Shown here: piece by piece, positions 17,899 to 25,945 of the stretch
How positions within the stretch are numbered: the first letter of the stretch is position 1
Layout of the letters: each line of letters starts with the position of its first letter
Source of the DNA: Akkermansiaceae bacterium
GTDB taxonomy: Bacteria > Verrucomicrobiota > Verrucomicrobiia > Verrucomicrobiales > Akkermansiaceae
Length of the DNA: 47,600 nucleotides
Assembly (NCBI GenBank): GCA_028822695.1
Contig: JAPKDA010000006.1
Coordinates: forward strand, 1 to 47,600
Direction of reading: 5' to 3'
Notes under the pieces: model-generated
What the model was told of the DNA's origin: nothing
The model's input: the letters and a program-made list of their open reading frames with translations, nothing else
Database searches by the model: none
Translations under genes and position numbers: made by a program

Positions 17899-19437
17899 AT
17901 GATTACGAAATTGTATTCTGCGGCGCTGCAAGGTGTTGATGCTCGGGAGGTTGAGGTTGAGGTGAATGCGCGGCGTTCTGAGAAACCGCGGACGATTATC
18001 GTGGGTTTGCCGGATGCGGCGGTGCGGGAGTCGGCGGAGCGGGTTCACTCGGCGCTGTCCTCCTCGGCCCTGCGGAAAGAGGACGGAATTCATACCGTGA
18101 ACATCGCGCCGGCGGATTTGAAGAAGGAGGGGCCGTCCTTTGATCTGCCGATTGCCCTGGCGATGGCGGCCTGTGGGGCGGGGACGGCGATTCCGGATCT
18201 CCATCGGCATGCGGTGGTGGGGGAGTTGGCGCTGGATGGATCGGTGCGTCCGGTGAAGGGGGTGTTGTCGGTGGCGCTGGAGGCGAAACGTCGGGGGCGG
18301 ACGCGACTTTTGGTGCCGAGTGTGAATGCTCCGGAGGCGGCGGTGATTGATGGGATTGAGGTGTTCCCGATCGATACGTTGCATCAGGCCTGGCATTTTC
18401 TGACAGGGAGTGAGCTTCTGGCGCCGTACGATTTGGACCGTCGGGCTTACTTCGATGCGCAGCGGAGTTACGACGTGGACTTTGAGGATGTGAAGGGGCA
18501 GCACCAGGTGAAGCGGGCTCTGGAGGTGGCGGTGGCGGGGGGACACAACATTCTGATGGTGGGGCCGCCGGGGACGGGGAAGTCGATGTTGGCGAAACGG
18601 CTACCGACGATCATTCCGAACATGAGTGAAGACGAGGCGATTGAGACGACGCAGATTCATTCGATTGCGGGGCTGTTGGATAATAAGAAGGCGATATTGA
18701 CGACGCGGCCGTTTCGGTCGCCGCATCATACGATTTCTGATGCCGGTTTGTTGGGGGGTGGGAGTAATCCGGGGCCGGGGGAGGTTTCCCTCGCACACAA
18801 TGGGGTGTTGTTTCTCGATGAGTTGCCGGAGTTTCGTCGACAGACGCTGGAGGTGATGCGTCAGCCTTTGGAGGACGGGCAGGTGACGATTTCACGGGCG
18901 GCGGGGAGTTTGACCTTTCCGAGCAACTTCATGTTGATCGCGGCGATGAACCCCTGCCCGTGTGGATACTTTGGCGATCCGAAGAGGCCGTGTCGTTGTA
19001 ACCCGCGGAAGATTGAGAATTACCGGCAGCGGATTTCAGGGCCGATGTTGGATCGGATTGATCTGCATGTGGAAGTACCGTTGGTGGATTTCAAATCCTT
19101 GGCCTCGGCGAAGAAGGGAGAGTCGTCGGCGACGATTCGGGAGCGGGTGGTGAGGGCGCGGGAGTTACAGAGGGAGCGGTTTCGGGAGTTTCCCGGGGTG
19201 TTGACGAATTCATCGATGCCGTCGAAGCTGGTGCGGGAGCATTGTGGGTTGGATACGGAGAGTTCGGCCTTTTTGGAGCAGGCGATGGAGCATCTCAATT
19301 TTTCGGCCCGGGCGTATGATCGGATTTTGAAGGTGGCGCGGACGCTGGCGGATCTGGAGGGGGAGAAGGATATTCGTTCGCCGCATATTTTGGAGGCGAT
19401 TCAGTATCGGTCCTTGGATCGGGGTTTGAATTTATGA
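17899..19437 (+). CDS. comM: ComM/YifB-family Mg-chelatase-like AAA ATPase
   Basis: The 512-residue protein has the typical three parts: an N-terminal Lon-protease-like domain (residues 1-170, starting MITKLYSAALQGVDAREVEVEV), an AAA domain with Walker A GPPGTGKS at 222-229 and Walker B LFLDELPEF, then the cysteine cluster MNPCPCGYFGDPKRPCRC and a C-terminal Mg-chelatase domain. ComM is a helicase-like ATPase that promotes branch migration during natural transformation and is also widespread in non-competent bacteria. Length and domain order are complete. The upstream palindrome and the lack of a ribosome binding site suggest unusual control and possibly leaderless translation. Confidence 0.93.
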   Translation: MITKLYSAALQGVDAREVEVEVNARRSEKPRTIIVGLPDAAVRESAERVHSALSSSALRKEDGIHTVNIAPADLKKEGPSFDLPIALAMAACGAGTAIPDLHRHAVVGELALDGSVRPVKGVLSVALEAKRRGRTRLLVPSVNAPEAAVIDGIEVFPIDTLHQAWHFLTGSELLAPYDLDRRAYFDAQRSYDVDFEDVKGQHQVKRALEVAVAGGHNILMVGPPGTGKSMLAKRLPTIIPNMSEDEAIETTQIHSIAGLLDNKKAILTTRPFRSPHHTISDAGLLGGGSNPGPGEVSLAHNGVLFLDELPEFRRQTLEVMRQPLEDGQVTISRAAGSLTFPSNFMLIAAMNPCPCGYFGDPKRPCRCNPRKIENYRQRISGPMLDRIDLHVEVPLVDFKSLASAKKGESSATIRERVVRARELQRERFREFPGVLTNSSMPSKLVREHCGLDTESSAFLEQAMEHLNFSARAYDRILKVARTLADLEGEKDIRSPHILEAIQYRSLDRGLNL

Positions 19438-19541
19438 GGGGGGTCTATGTGGATGAGGGATGCGTGATCGACGGCAATTTGGTGTTGGGGCGGAGGTTTC
19501 ACGACAATGGTCAGTATGTGGGGCCGTGGATCGAGATGTAG
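19434..19541 (+). pseudogene. Remnant of a DJ-1/PfpI-like protein C-terminus
   Basis: A 35-codon frame begins with an ATG overlapping the comM stop and ends at a TAG (19539-19541). The peptide contains VDEGCVIDGNLVLGRRFHDNGQ and then VGPWIEM. The pattern 'val-asp-gly-asn-leu ... gly-arg ... his-asn' is what I recall from the C-termini of DJ-1/PfpI glutamine-amidotransferase-like proteins. No N-terminal part is present, since upstream is comM in another frame, so it looks like a leftover fragment. It could also be a real short peptide coupled to comM. Confidence 0.35.
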
Positions 19542-19664
19542 GAGAAGGCGGCGGAGGGGTGAGGATCGGGCAAAGGGGGCACGGGGCTTTTAAGGGTGGA
19601 CTTTTCGGGCCGTGGAGACGAGGGAAGGGCTCGCTGAGTCCGGGAAATTCCGGGCTCTGATTGA

Positions 19665-21956
19665 ATGATGGCTACGAGAGCAAAGAGCGGGGCAACTGTA
19701 GATAAGCTGAGTGGTAACCGTGACGGGGCACGTCCCGCGCCAAGCATTTTCCGGTGGGTGATTCTATCGGTGGTGGGGTGTTTTCTGGGGCAGTTTCTGA
19801 TGTCGGTGGGGTTGATGCTGACTGTGGCGGTGGAGTTGGGGCAGAGCAAGTTTGTGGATTTGGCGCGGGAGAAGTATATGGGGTTTCTGGCGTGGAAGAG
19901 TTTGGCGCTGTTGGTGAAGGGCTACGGGTTGTTGAGCGTGGTGTATATCCTGGTCTGCTACCCGTTGGTGTTCCTTTGGGTGAAGAAGAGGGTGAAGCGG
20001 GTCACGCGGTGGGCGGTGATTTGGCGGACGGTGCTGTTGGTAATGGCGTCGGTGATGTTGATGATCATGCGCTTGTTTTGGAAGCAGCCCTATTTCAGTT
20101 CGGAGGGTTGGATTGTTGAACCGGCCATGGACTTTCTCACGTCGCTGCCCGAGGTGGTGACTCTGGCGATCTTCGGGTTTCTGTTCGATGTGCTTCCTTG
20201 GGTGATCGCGATTCTGATGGTCTGTTTTTATGCAGTGGCCTTTCGTCGATCGACGAGTGGTTTGGCGCTGCGATCGCGTCGGATTGTGTATTCGATGATG
20301 GGAGTGGCGGTTGCTGGTGTGGCGGTGATGTTTTTGTGGCCGCAGGGTGGTTTCGGGGGGAGTGCGAAGAAGAGAGGGGAAGGTGCGTCGCGGCCAATGA
20401 ATGTGCTGATCATCGCGTCGGACTCGCTGCGAGGGGACAAGCTGTCGAGCAATGGATACTACCGCGAGGTGTCGCCGAACATTGATGCGCTGGCGGCGAA
20501 GTCGACAAACTTTACGAAGTGCTTTACGCCGATCGGATCGACCTTGGAGTCGATGACAGGAATGATGACTTCCCGCTATCCGCACAGTCATGGGTTTCGG
20601 CAGATGTTTCCCAGCAAGGAGCTCGTGGAACGGGTCAATACGGAATCGGCGACCTTGGCCTGGACCTTGAGGCAGGAAGGTTACGACACCGCGGTGATGG
20701 GTGACTGGTGCGCGGCGATTTACAATCTGACGCCGATGGGTTTCGAGGACGTGAAGGTTTCGGACTACGACAACTTCAAGGTTTGGCTGAGTCAGGCGGT
20801 TTACATGCAGCATTTCGTGATCCCCTTGTTCTTTGACAATGAGGTGGGATACCGGTTGTTTCCGGAGTTGGAATCGTTTGCGTTTTTCCTGGAGCCGGAA
20901 GTGGTGACGGACCGGGTGGTGAAGAAGCTTGATGAGCAGTCGCGGCGGGGGGATCCGTTTTTCTGGACGGTGTTCTATTCCTGCAACCATCTGAACTACC
21001 ACTCGCCAGATCCTTACTACAAGAAATGGTCGGATCCGGACTATGATGGTCCGCACAAATACAGTGTGGCGCTGGATCCTGACGACTTTGTGAAGAACCC
21101 GGACATCGGGAAGGAGTTCTCGGGGATGGCTGAGGCGGATGTGGAGCAGATTCGGGCGCTCTATGATGGGTGCACGTCGCAGTTCGATGACTGTGTGGGG
21201 CGGATTCTGGAGAAGTTGGAAGAGACGGGGCAGTTGGAGAATACGATCATCATTATTACCTCGGATCATGGTGATGACTTATTTGAACCGGGCGTGTCGT
21301 TTTGCCATGGAGTGTCTTTCAGTGGTGGTGACCAGGGGAATCACATTCCGGGCGTGATGTATGTGCCGGGATTGGAAGAGAAGGCGAAGAAGGTGGACAA
21401 GATCGTGCGGAATATTGATTTCGCGCCGACAATTCTGGATTTGTTGGGGTTACCGGCGGAGCCGAAGTTTGAGGGAGTGAGTCTGGTGCCGTATGTGAAG
21501 GGGGAGTCGGATGATCTCGGGTTGGCGTATTTCGGGGAGACGAGTTACTTGTTCTTTAAGCGTCAGATTCCGGGGGAGGTGCCGTTGGAGATTCCGGCGA
21601 TGGCTGACACGACGCGGATCGACGAAGACTTTGATCATCACATCGTGCTCAGTGACAAGTTTTACGACGCGGTGGTGAAGACGAAGGAGCGGTGTTTGCG
21701 GACGGAGGATTTCAAGTTGGTTTACACGCCGGGTCAGGATCATCCGATTCACCGGTTGTATGATTTGAAGAGCGATCCGCATTGTCAGCGGGATGTGAAG
21801 GTGGAGAATCCGGAGGTTTACGCGGCGATGAAGAAGCATTTGTGGGCGTGGATCGCGGAGAAGAAGGAGGCGCGGATTCCGGAGATCGAGGGGGATCGTG
21901 GGGTGGAGGAAATTGAGGTGCCTCGGGAGTTTTTGGAGATTGATTGGGGGGAGTGA
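19665..21956 (+). CDS. Membrane-anchored sulfatase/phosphoglycerol-transferase-fold protein
   Basis: The 763-residue protein has about five hydrophobic helices in residues 30-235 and then a large alkaline-phosphatase-superfamily domain from about residue 247 (MNVLIIASDSLRGDKLSSNGYYREVSPNIDALA). Metal-site elements are ASDSLRGD near the start of the domain and ITSDHGDDLFEPG later on. Where sulfatases have CxPSR to make formylglycine, this protein reads STLESMTGMMTSRYPHSHG, with a Thr in place of the Cys. The membrane-plus-catalytic-domain layout and a possible Thr nucleophile resemble LtaS/MdoB/EptA-type transferases more than true sulfatases. The C-terminus (LYDLKSDPHCQRDV) keeps a sulfatase-like tail. 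The substrate is unknown. Confidence 0.75.
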   Translation: MMATRAKSGATVDKLSGNRDGARPAPSIFRWVILSVVGCFLGQFLMSVGLMLTVAVELGQSKFVDLAREKYMGFLAWKSLALLVKGYGLLSVVYILVCYPLVFLWVKKRVKRVTRWAVIWRTVLLVMASVMLMIMRLFWKQPYFSSEGWIVEPAMDFLTSLPEVVTLAIFGFLFDVLPWVIAILMVCFYAVAFRRSTSGLALRSRRIVYSMMGVAVAGVAVMFLWPQGGFGGSAKKRGEGASRPMNVLIIASDSLRGDKLSSNGYYREVSPNIDALAAKSTNFTKCFTPIGSTLESMTGMMTSRYPHSHGFRQMFPSKELVERVNTESATLAWTLRQEGYDTAVMGDWCAAIYNLTPMGFEDVKVSDYDNFKVWLSQAVYMQHFVIPLFFDNEVGYRLFPELESFAFFLEPEVVTDRVVKKLDEQSRRGDPFFWTVFYSCNHLNYHSPDPYYKKWSDPDYDGPHKYSVALDPDDFVKNPDIGKEFSGMAEADVEQIRALYDGCTSQFDDCVGRILEKLEETGQLENTIIIITSDHGDDLFEPGVSFCHGVSFSGGDQGNHIPGVMYVPGLEEKAKKVDKIVRNIDFAPTILDLLGLPAEPKFEGVSLVPYVKGESDDLGLAYFGETSYLFFKRQIPGEVPLEIPAMADTTRIDEDFDHHIVLSDKFYDAVVKTKERCLRTEDFKLVYTPGQDHPIHRLYDLKSDPHCQRDVKVENPEVYAAMKKHLWAWIAEKKEARIPEIEGDRGVEEIEVPREFLEIDWGE

Positions 21957-22031
21957 GGGAGAGGATGTCGGAACCCGGAGGTCGGATGAGTTCTGGGGCG
22001 GACTGAAGATCCGCGGTCCCGGGGGGGAGGT

Positions 22032-22092
22032 CGGAGGGAAGTGCGGCTGCGCCGGAGGATTTGGACATGACCGAGACGGATCATGCCACGGG
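22032..22092. repeat. TGACC/GGTCA repeat family, copy 2
   Basis: The block reads GGAGGGAAGTGCGGCTGCG, then CCGGAGG, a CATGACCG core and GGATCATGCCACGGG. It is about 90 percent identical to 27179-27240. It fills most of the gap between the sulfatase-fold gene and the MYG1 gene. Confidence 0.75.
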
Positions 22093-22177
22093 AAGGACGG
22101 AATGGGGAGGCCGGGTTGGGGTTGGAAACTGCCGGCACTGTTGCCATCTGGGAGGAAGTGCCTAGGGTCGCCGCGAA

Positions 22178-23044
22178 ATGAAGGACGTGGAATTGATTTT
22201 GACGCACCCGGGTGGGTCGCATAAGGACGAGTTTTTGGCCTGTTGTCTGTTGGCGGCGCGGCATGGGGTGCCGATTGTGAGGCGGGAGCCGGAGCAGGAG
22301 GACCTGGATAATCTGGCGGTCTGTGTGGTGGATGTCGGCGGTGAGCATGAACCGACACGGCGGAATTTTGATCATCATCAGTTTCCGCGGGATCATGAGC
22401 CGATCTGTGCGTTGTCGTTGGTGTTGATGGATCTCGGGATCTATGAGGATGCGAAGGCGTTCTGTGACTGGCTGGAGCCAGCGGAGTGGTTTGATACGCG
22501 AGGGGCAAATGGGACAGCGAAGTGGTTGGGGGTGTCGCGGGATATTGTTTTCAAGCTCAACTCGCCGATTGATGTGAGTTTGCTACGGCGCTTTGCGCAG
22601 GCGGAGCGATTGGAGGCGGGGGAGACGCTTTATGAAGTGATGCAGTGGGTGGGGCAGGATTTGATCGACTACGTGAAGTCGCTGCGGGAGCGCTTGGAGT
22701 ATATTGCGGAGCAGGGTGAGGTGTGGGAACTGGAGAAGGGTGGAGAGAAGTTTAACGTGCTCTACATGCCGCGGACGGATCCAATGCCGGCGGAGCCTTC
22801 GAGTGGGTTGCCGCGTTATGCGGATTCGCTGGAGCTTCCGGATGGGATCGCGGGTTTGGTGTATCCGGACCGGCGGGGGAGTGGGTATGGGATGAGTCGG
22901 CACAATGATCATCCGAAGTTGGAGTTCACGCGGATCGAGTCGGAAGAGGATGTGCATTTTGCGCATGCCCGGGGGTTTGTTGCGAAGAGTTCGGCGACGG
23001 AGGTGGAGAGGTTGAAGGCGTTGGTGTTGCAGGCTTGGGGGTGA
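22178..23044 (+). CDS. MYG1-family metal-dependent hydrolase (UPF0160)
   Basis: The 288-residue protein starts VELILTHPGGSHKDEFLACCLL, equivalent to the THxGxFHxDE motif of MYG1 proteins, and contains DVGGEHEPTRRNFDHHQ, the DHH-like metal motif of the family. The C-terminal half ends with VHFAHARGFVAKSSATEVERLKALV, another MYG1 landmark (HxxGFVA). Eukaryotic MYG1 is a 3'-5' RNA exonuclease; the bacterial proteins are little studied. It sits alone between two repeat-bearing gaps. Length is slightly short of the usual 300-330 residues, with no sign of damage. Confidence 0.85.
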   Translation: MKDVELILTHPGGSHKDEFLACCLLAARHGVPIVRREPEQEDLDNLAVCVVDVGGEHEPTRRNFDHHQFPRDHEPICALSLVLMDLGIYEDAKAFCDWLEPAEWFDTRGANGTAKWLGVSRDIVFKLNSPIDVSLLRRFAQAERLEAGETLYEVMQWVGQDLIDYVKSLRERLEYIAEQGEVWELEKGGEKFNVLYMPRTDPMPAEPSSGLPRYADSLELPDGIAGLVYPDRRGSGYGMSRHNDHPKLEFTRIESEEDVHFAHARGFVAKSSATEVERLKALVLQAWG

Positions 23045-23049
23045 GCCGC

Positions 23050-23068
23050 GGGGCGCGACAGCTACGGT
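23050..23068. repeat. GTAGC hairpin repeat, copy 2
   Basis: On the minus strand the sequence is ACCGTAGCTG, then T and a short stem CGCG-CCC-CGCG. It lies a few bases after the MYG1 stop and just upstream of the LacI-type operator. Confidence 0.6.
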
Positions 23069-23085
23069 GGTAAAAATGCCTTGCG

Positions 23086-23107
23086 TATTTGTTGCATGCA
23101 ACAAATA
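23086..23107. promoter_or_regulatory. Perfect 22-bp palindrome, probable LacI-family operator
   Basis: The half-site TATTTGTTGCA is followed without a gap by its exact reverse complement. The palindrome ends two bases before the GGAGG-like ribosome binding site of the aldolase gene starting at 23117, and a LacI-family regulator is the second gene of the operon. Perfect gapless palindromes of 18-22 bp are the standard shape of LacI-family operators. Binding here would block both initiation and early elongation. No second copy was found in the window. Confidence 0.7.
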
Positions 23108-23116
23108 GTGGAGGCG

Positions 23117-24064
23117 ATGAGCATTTCGGGATGGAGTGGGCGACGGAAGCTTGGTCGGGAGATCGAGGGGATTGCGGCATGTTTGTTGCCGTATGAGGAG
23201 GGCGGGCGGATTGCGGAGGGGGCGTTTCGAGAGTCGGTGGCGCGGACGGAGGCGGCGGGGTTGGGTTGTGCGGTGAACATGGACACCGGCTATGCAAATT
23301 ATTTGACGGATCGGGAGCGGTTGGAGGTTTTGCGGTGGACGCGGGAGACGCTGGGTGAAGGACCGCGATTTGTGGGTGGGGTTTTTGTGGAGGGATTGGA
23401 GGGGGATTTGGTGGATCTTTATCGACGGGGAGCGGATCAGGTGGCGGAGAAGGGGGGGACGCCGATTTTGTTTCAGACGACGCGATTTCATGACTGGGAG
23501 GGGGAGAAAATCGTGGAGCTGTATGCGGAGGTTTGTGCGGGCTACGATGCGGTGTTGGGATTTGAGTTGGGGAAGGTTTTTGCGCCGAACGGAATGATTT
23601 ATTCGGAGGATGTGGTGCGTGGGTTGATGGGGATCGAGCAGTTGAAGGGGATGAAGCATTCCTCGTTGAGTCGGGAAGAGGAGTTGAAGCGCTTGGCATT
23701 GCGCGACGAGTTGCGGCCGGATTTCAAGATCTACACTGGGAACGATCTGGGGATCGACATGGTGGAGTATGGTTCCGATTACCTGTTGGGGTTGGCGGCA
23801 TTTTGTCCGGAGAAGTTTGCGGAGCGGGACCGGATGTGGAAGGCCGGGGACGTGGGGTATGCGGAGATGAATGATGCGCTGCAGTATTTGGGCAATGTTG
23901 GGTTTCGTCCTGCGGTGCCGGCCTACAAGCATAGTTGTGCGGTGTTCCAGCATTTGCTGGGGAGGATTCCTTCGAGTGAGCCGCACCCGATGTGTCCGCG
24001 GCGTCCGGAGTGGGAGAAGGAGATCATGGCGGACTGCGCGAAGCGGTTGAGTTACGAGGTGTGA
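23117..24064 (+). CDS. Dihydrodipicolinate-synthase-family aldolase
   Basis: The ATG at 23117, behind GTGGAGGCG, gives 315 residues. Upstream in-frame starts at 23081 and 23096 would place the operator palindrome inside the gene and are rejected. It has the TIM-barrel layout of the DHDPS/N-acetylneuraminate lyase family: IEGIAACLLPYEEGGRIAEGAF at the start and a Schiff-base lysine candidate, Lys180 (GMKHSSL). The Tyr motif of classical members (YNxP) is replaced by ILFQTTRFHDW, and the GTTGE loop is NMDTGYANYL, so it is not a lysine-pathway enzyme; dapA is at 36150. It probably cleaves or dehydrates a keto-sugar acid. Its TGA overlaps the next ATG. Confidence 0.75.
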   Translation: MSISGWSGRRKLGREIEGIAACLLPYEEGGRIAEGAFRESVARTEAAGLGCAVNMDTGYANYLTDRERLEVLRWTRETLGEGPRFVGGVFVEGLEGDLVDLYRRGADQVAEKGGTPILFQTTRFHDWEGEKIVELYAEVCAGYDAVLGFELGKVFAPNGMIYSEDVVRGLMGIEQLKGMKHSSLSREEELKRLALRDELRPDFKIYTGNDLGIDMVEYGSDYLLGLAAFCPEKFAERDRMWKAGDVGYAEMNDALQYLGNVGFRPAVPAYKHSCAVFQHLLGRIPSSEPHPMCPRRPEWEKEIMADCAKRLSYEV

Positions 24065-25068
24065 TGGCTGAGAAGAATTCCAAGGTGACGATGGAAGAGA
24101 TCGCGCAGAAGGCGGGGGTCTCCAAGGCGACTGTGTCGCGGGCTTTGACGGGGTCTTCGCTGATCGGGGATGAGGCGCGGGGGAAGGTTGAGAAGGTGGC
24201 GAGGGGCTTGGGTTATGTGAAGAAGGAGGTGCGGCGGCAGGGGGAGCGGGGAATTTTGACAGTGAAGTTGGTCCTGCCTCCGAAAGGTGGGCGGACGTCG
24301 CAATTGTTTTACAGCTTTACGGATTTGGTGAGTGGATTGAAGGCGGGGTTGCGACCGGCGGAGGTGAACGTCCTGGTGGATACGGGCGGGTCGGGGTATG
24401 TGCCCTACCCGCACAAGAAGGGTGGTGAAGTGGATGCGTTCGTGTTCGCATTTCATCGACCGACGGGGAGAGTCTTGGGGGAGTTGGAGGAGCAGGGGGC
24501 GGCGGCGATGGTCTTGAATCGGATGGTGAGGGGAGTGCGTTACGTGGTGAGCGATCACATGGATGCGATGCGGCAGTTGGCGCGGCATCTGGCGGAGCGG
24601 GGAGTGAAGGGGGACTGTTGCTTTGTGGGGTATGAGGGGATTGATGATGTGATGCACGCCCGGTTGGCTGGGTTTGGGGAGGGGTGCGAGGAGGCGGGGA
24701 TTGCTTTTGATGAGGTGGATGACTTGTGGATGGCGGAGAGTCCGGAGGAGGTGAGAGCGAAGGAGTTGAAGAAACTTTACGACCGTGGGGTGCGGACGTT
24801 TGTGGGAGTGAATGACGTGGCGGGATCGATGCTTGTGCAGCAGGCGAGGGAGTTGGGATTGAAAGTGCCGGGAGATGTTCGGGTGACGGGATGTGATAAC
24901 GCGCCGATGGTGGGGGTGACTGTGCCGCGTTTGACGACGGTGGACTTGTCGATGTTCGCGCTGGCGAAGGTGGCGGGGCAGAGTCTTTACGCGGAGGTGA
25001 TCGACGGGGAGGTCGATGGGGGTCGTGTGTTGGTGGGGGGGAAGATCAAGGAGGGGAAGACAACTTAA
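24064..25068 (+). CDS. LacI-family transcriptional regulator
   Basis: The 334-residue protein starts at an ATG overlapping the preceding stop (TGATG). Residues 8-35 form the LacI helix-turn-helix (VTMEEIAQKAGVSKATVSRALTG) and hinge, followed by a periplasmic-binding-like effector domain. The C-terminal part has VRVTGCDNAPMVGVTVPRLTTVDLS, the typical LacI/GalR landmark. It most likely represses its own operon through the 22-bp palindrome at 23086, with a sugar or sugar acid as inducer. The effector domain begins unusually, with several Lys/Arg-rich stretches after the hinge (KKEVRRQGERG). Confidence 0.92.
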   Translation: MAEKNSKVTMEEIAQKAGVSKATVSRALTGSSLIGDEARGKVEKVARGLGYVKKEVRRQGERGILTVKLVLPPKGGRTSQLFYSFTDLVSGLKAGLRPAEVNVLVDTGGSGYVPYPHKKGGEVDAFVFAFHRPTGRVLGELEEQGAAAMVLNRMVRGVRYVVSDHMDAMRQLARHLAERGVKGDCCFVGYEGIDDVMHARLAGFGEGCEEAGIAFDEVDDLWMAESPEEVRAKELKKLYDRGVRTFVGVNDVAGSMLVQQARELGLKVPGDVRVTGCDNAPMVGVTVPRLTTVDLSMFALAKVAGQSLYAEVIDGEVDGGRVLVGGKIKEGKTT

Positions 25069-25072
25069 GACG

Positions 25073-25894
25073 ATGAGTTATTCAGAATTGGCAATGCACA
25101 CCTTCACGACCAAGCCTTGGTCGATGGAGCAATGTATCGAAGAGTATACGAAGCGGGGGATCGGGGGGATTTCGGTGTGGCGGGAGACGATCGAGGGGTT
25201 GGACCTGAAGAAGGTGAAGCGGCAGATGGATGATGCGGGTTTGAAGGGGGTGGCGCATGTGCGCGGTGGATTCTTTACGGGGAAGACGGTGGAGGATCGG
25301 GAGGCGGCGCAGGAGAAGAACCGGGACTGTGTGCGGGAGGCGGAGGCGCTGGGGTTGCCGATGATTGTGTTGGTGTGTGGGGCGACGCCGGGACAGACGC
25401 CGCAGGAGAATCATGATCAGATCCGCGAGGGAATCGCGGAGATGGCTGGTTGGGCGGCTGATGCTGGGATCAAGTTGGCGATCGAGCCGTTGCATCCGAT
25501 TTATGCGGGGGATCGATCGGCGATCTGCACGATGAAGGTGGCGAATGATCTTTGTGAAGTGATCGCTGCGCCGAACCTGGGAGTGGCGCTGGATGTTTAC
25601 CACGTGTGGTGGGATTTGGAGTTGGAGAAGGAGACGAAGCGCTGTGCGGAGAACGGGTGGTTGCTGGGGTATCACATTTGCGATTTCAAGCCGGATCAGG
25701 AAGATATGCTGCTGGATCGTGGGGTGATGGGGGAGGGGTGTGCGCCGTTGAAGGAGATTGATGCGCTGGTGAAGGGGACGGGGTTCGCGGGGGCTGTGGA
25801 GGTGGAGATCTTTTCGAAGAAGTGGTGGGCGGAAGATCAGGGGCGATTCCTAGACCACATTCTCGAACAATATGAGGTGATCTATCGCGATTAG
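25073..25894 (+). CDS. Sugar phosphate isomerase/epimerase (xylose-isomerase-like TIM barrel)
   Basis: The 273-residue protein starts 4 bases after the LacI stop. It has the AP-endonuclease-2/xylose-isomerase-like fold. Metal ligands are suggested by IEPLHPIYAG (Glu), VALDVYHVWWD (Asp and His), YHICDFKP (His/Asp) and VEVEIFSKKWW (Glu), in the order seen in sugar epimerases and hydroxypyruvate isomerases. It probably isomerises or epimerises the sugar intermediate handled by the aldolase and the oxidoreductase of the same operon. The exact substrate cannot be read from the sequence. Confidence 0.85.
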   Translation: MSYSELAMHTFTTKPWSMEQCIEEYTKRGIGGISVWRETIEGLDLKKVKRQMDDAGLKGVAHVRGGFFTGKTVEDREAAQEKNRDCVREAEALGLPMIVLVCGATPGQTPQENHDQIREGIAEMAGWAADAGIKLAIEPLHPIYAGDRSAICTMKVANDLCEVIAAPNLGVALDVYHVWWDLELEKETKRCAENGWLLGYHICDFKPDQEDMLLDRGVMGEGCAPLKEIDALVKGTGFAGAVEVEIFSKKWWAEDQGRFLDHILEQYEVIYRD

Positions 25895-25900
25895 GTTTTG

Positions 25901-25928
25901 GTAATCAGAAGTCAGTAATCAGAAGTCA
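25901..25928. repeat. 14-bp tandem repeat
   Basis: Two perfect tandem copies of GTAATCAGAAGTCA are followed by GAAAGT. They lie between the isomerase and oxidoreductase genes. Confidence 0.85.
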
Positions 25929-25945
25929 GAAAGTAGAATAAAATT

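Noticed and set aside
23081-23116. Upstream starts of the aldolase
   Set aside because: They would make the operator palindrome coding, and only the ATG at 23117 has a ribosome binding site.
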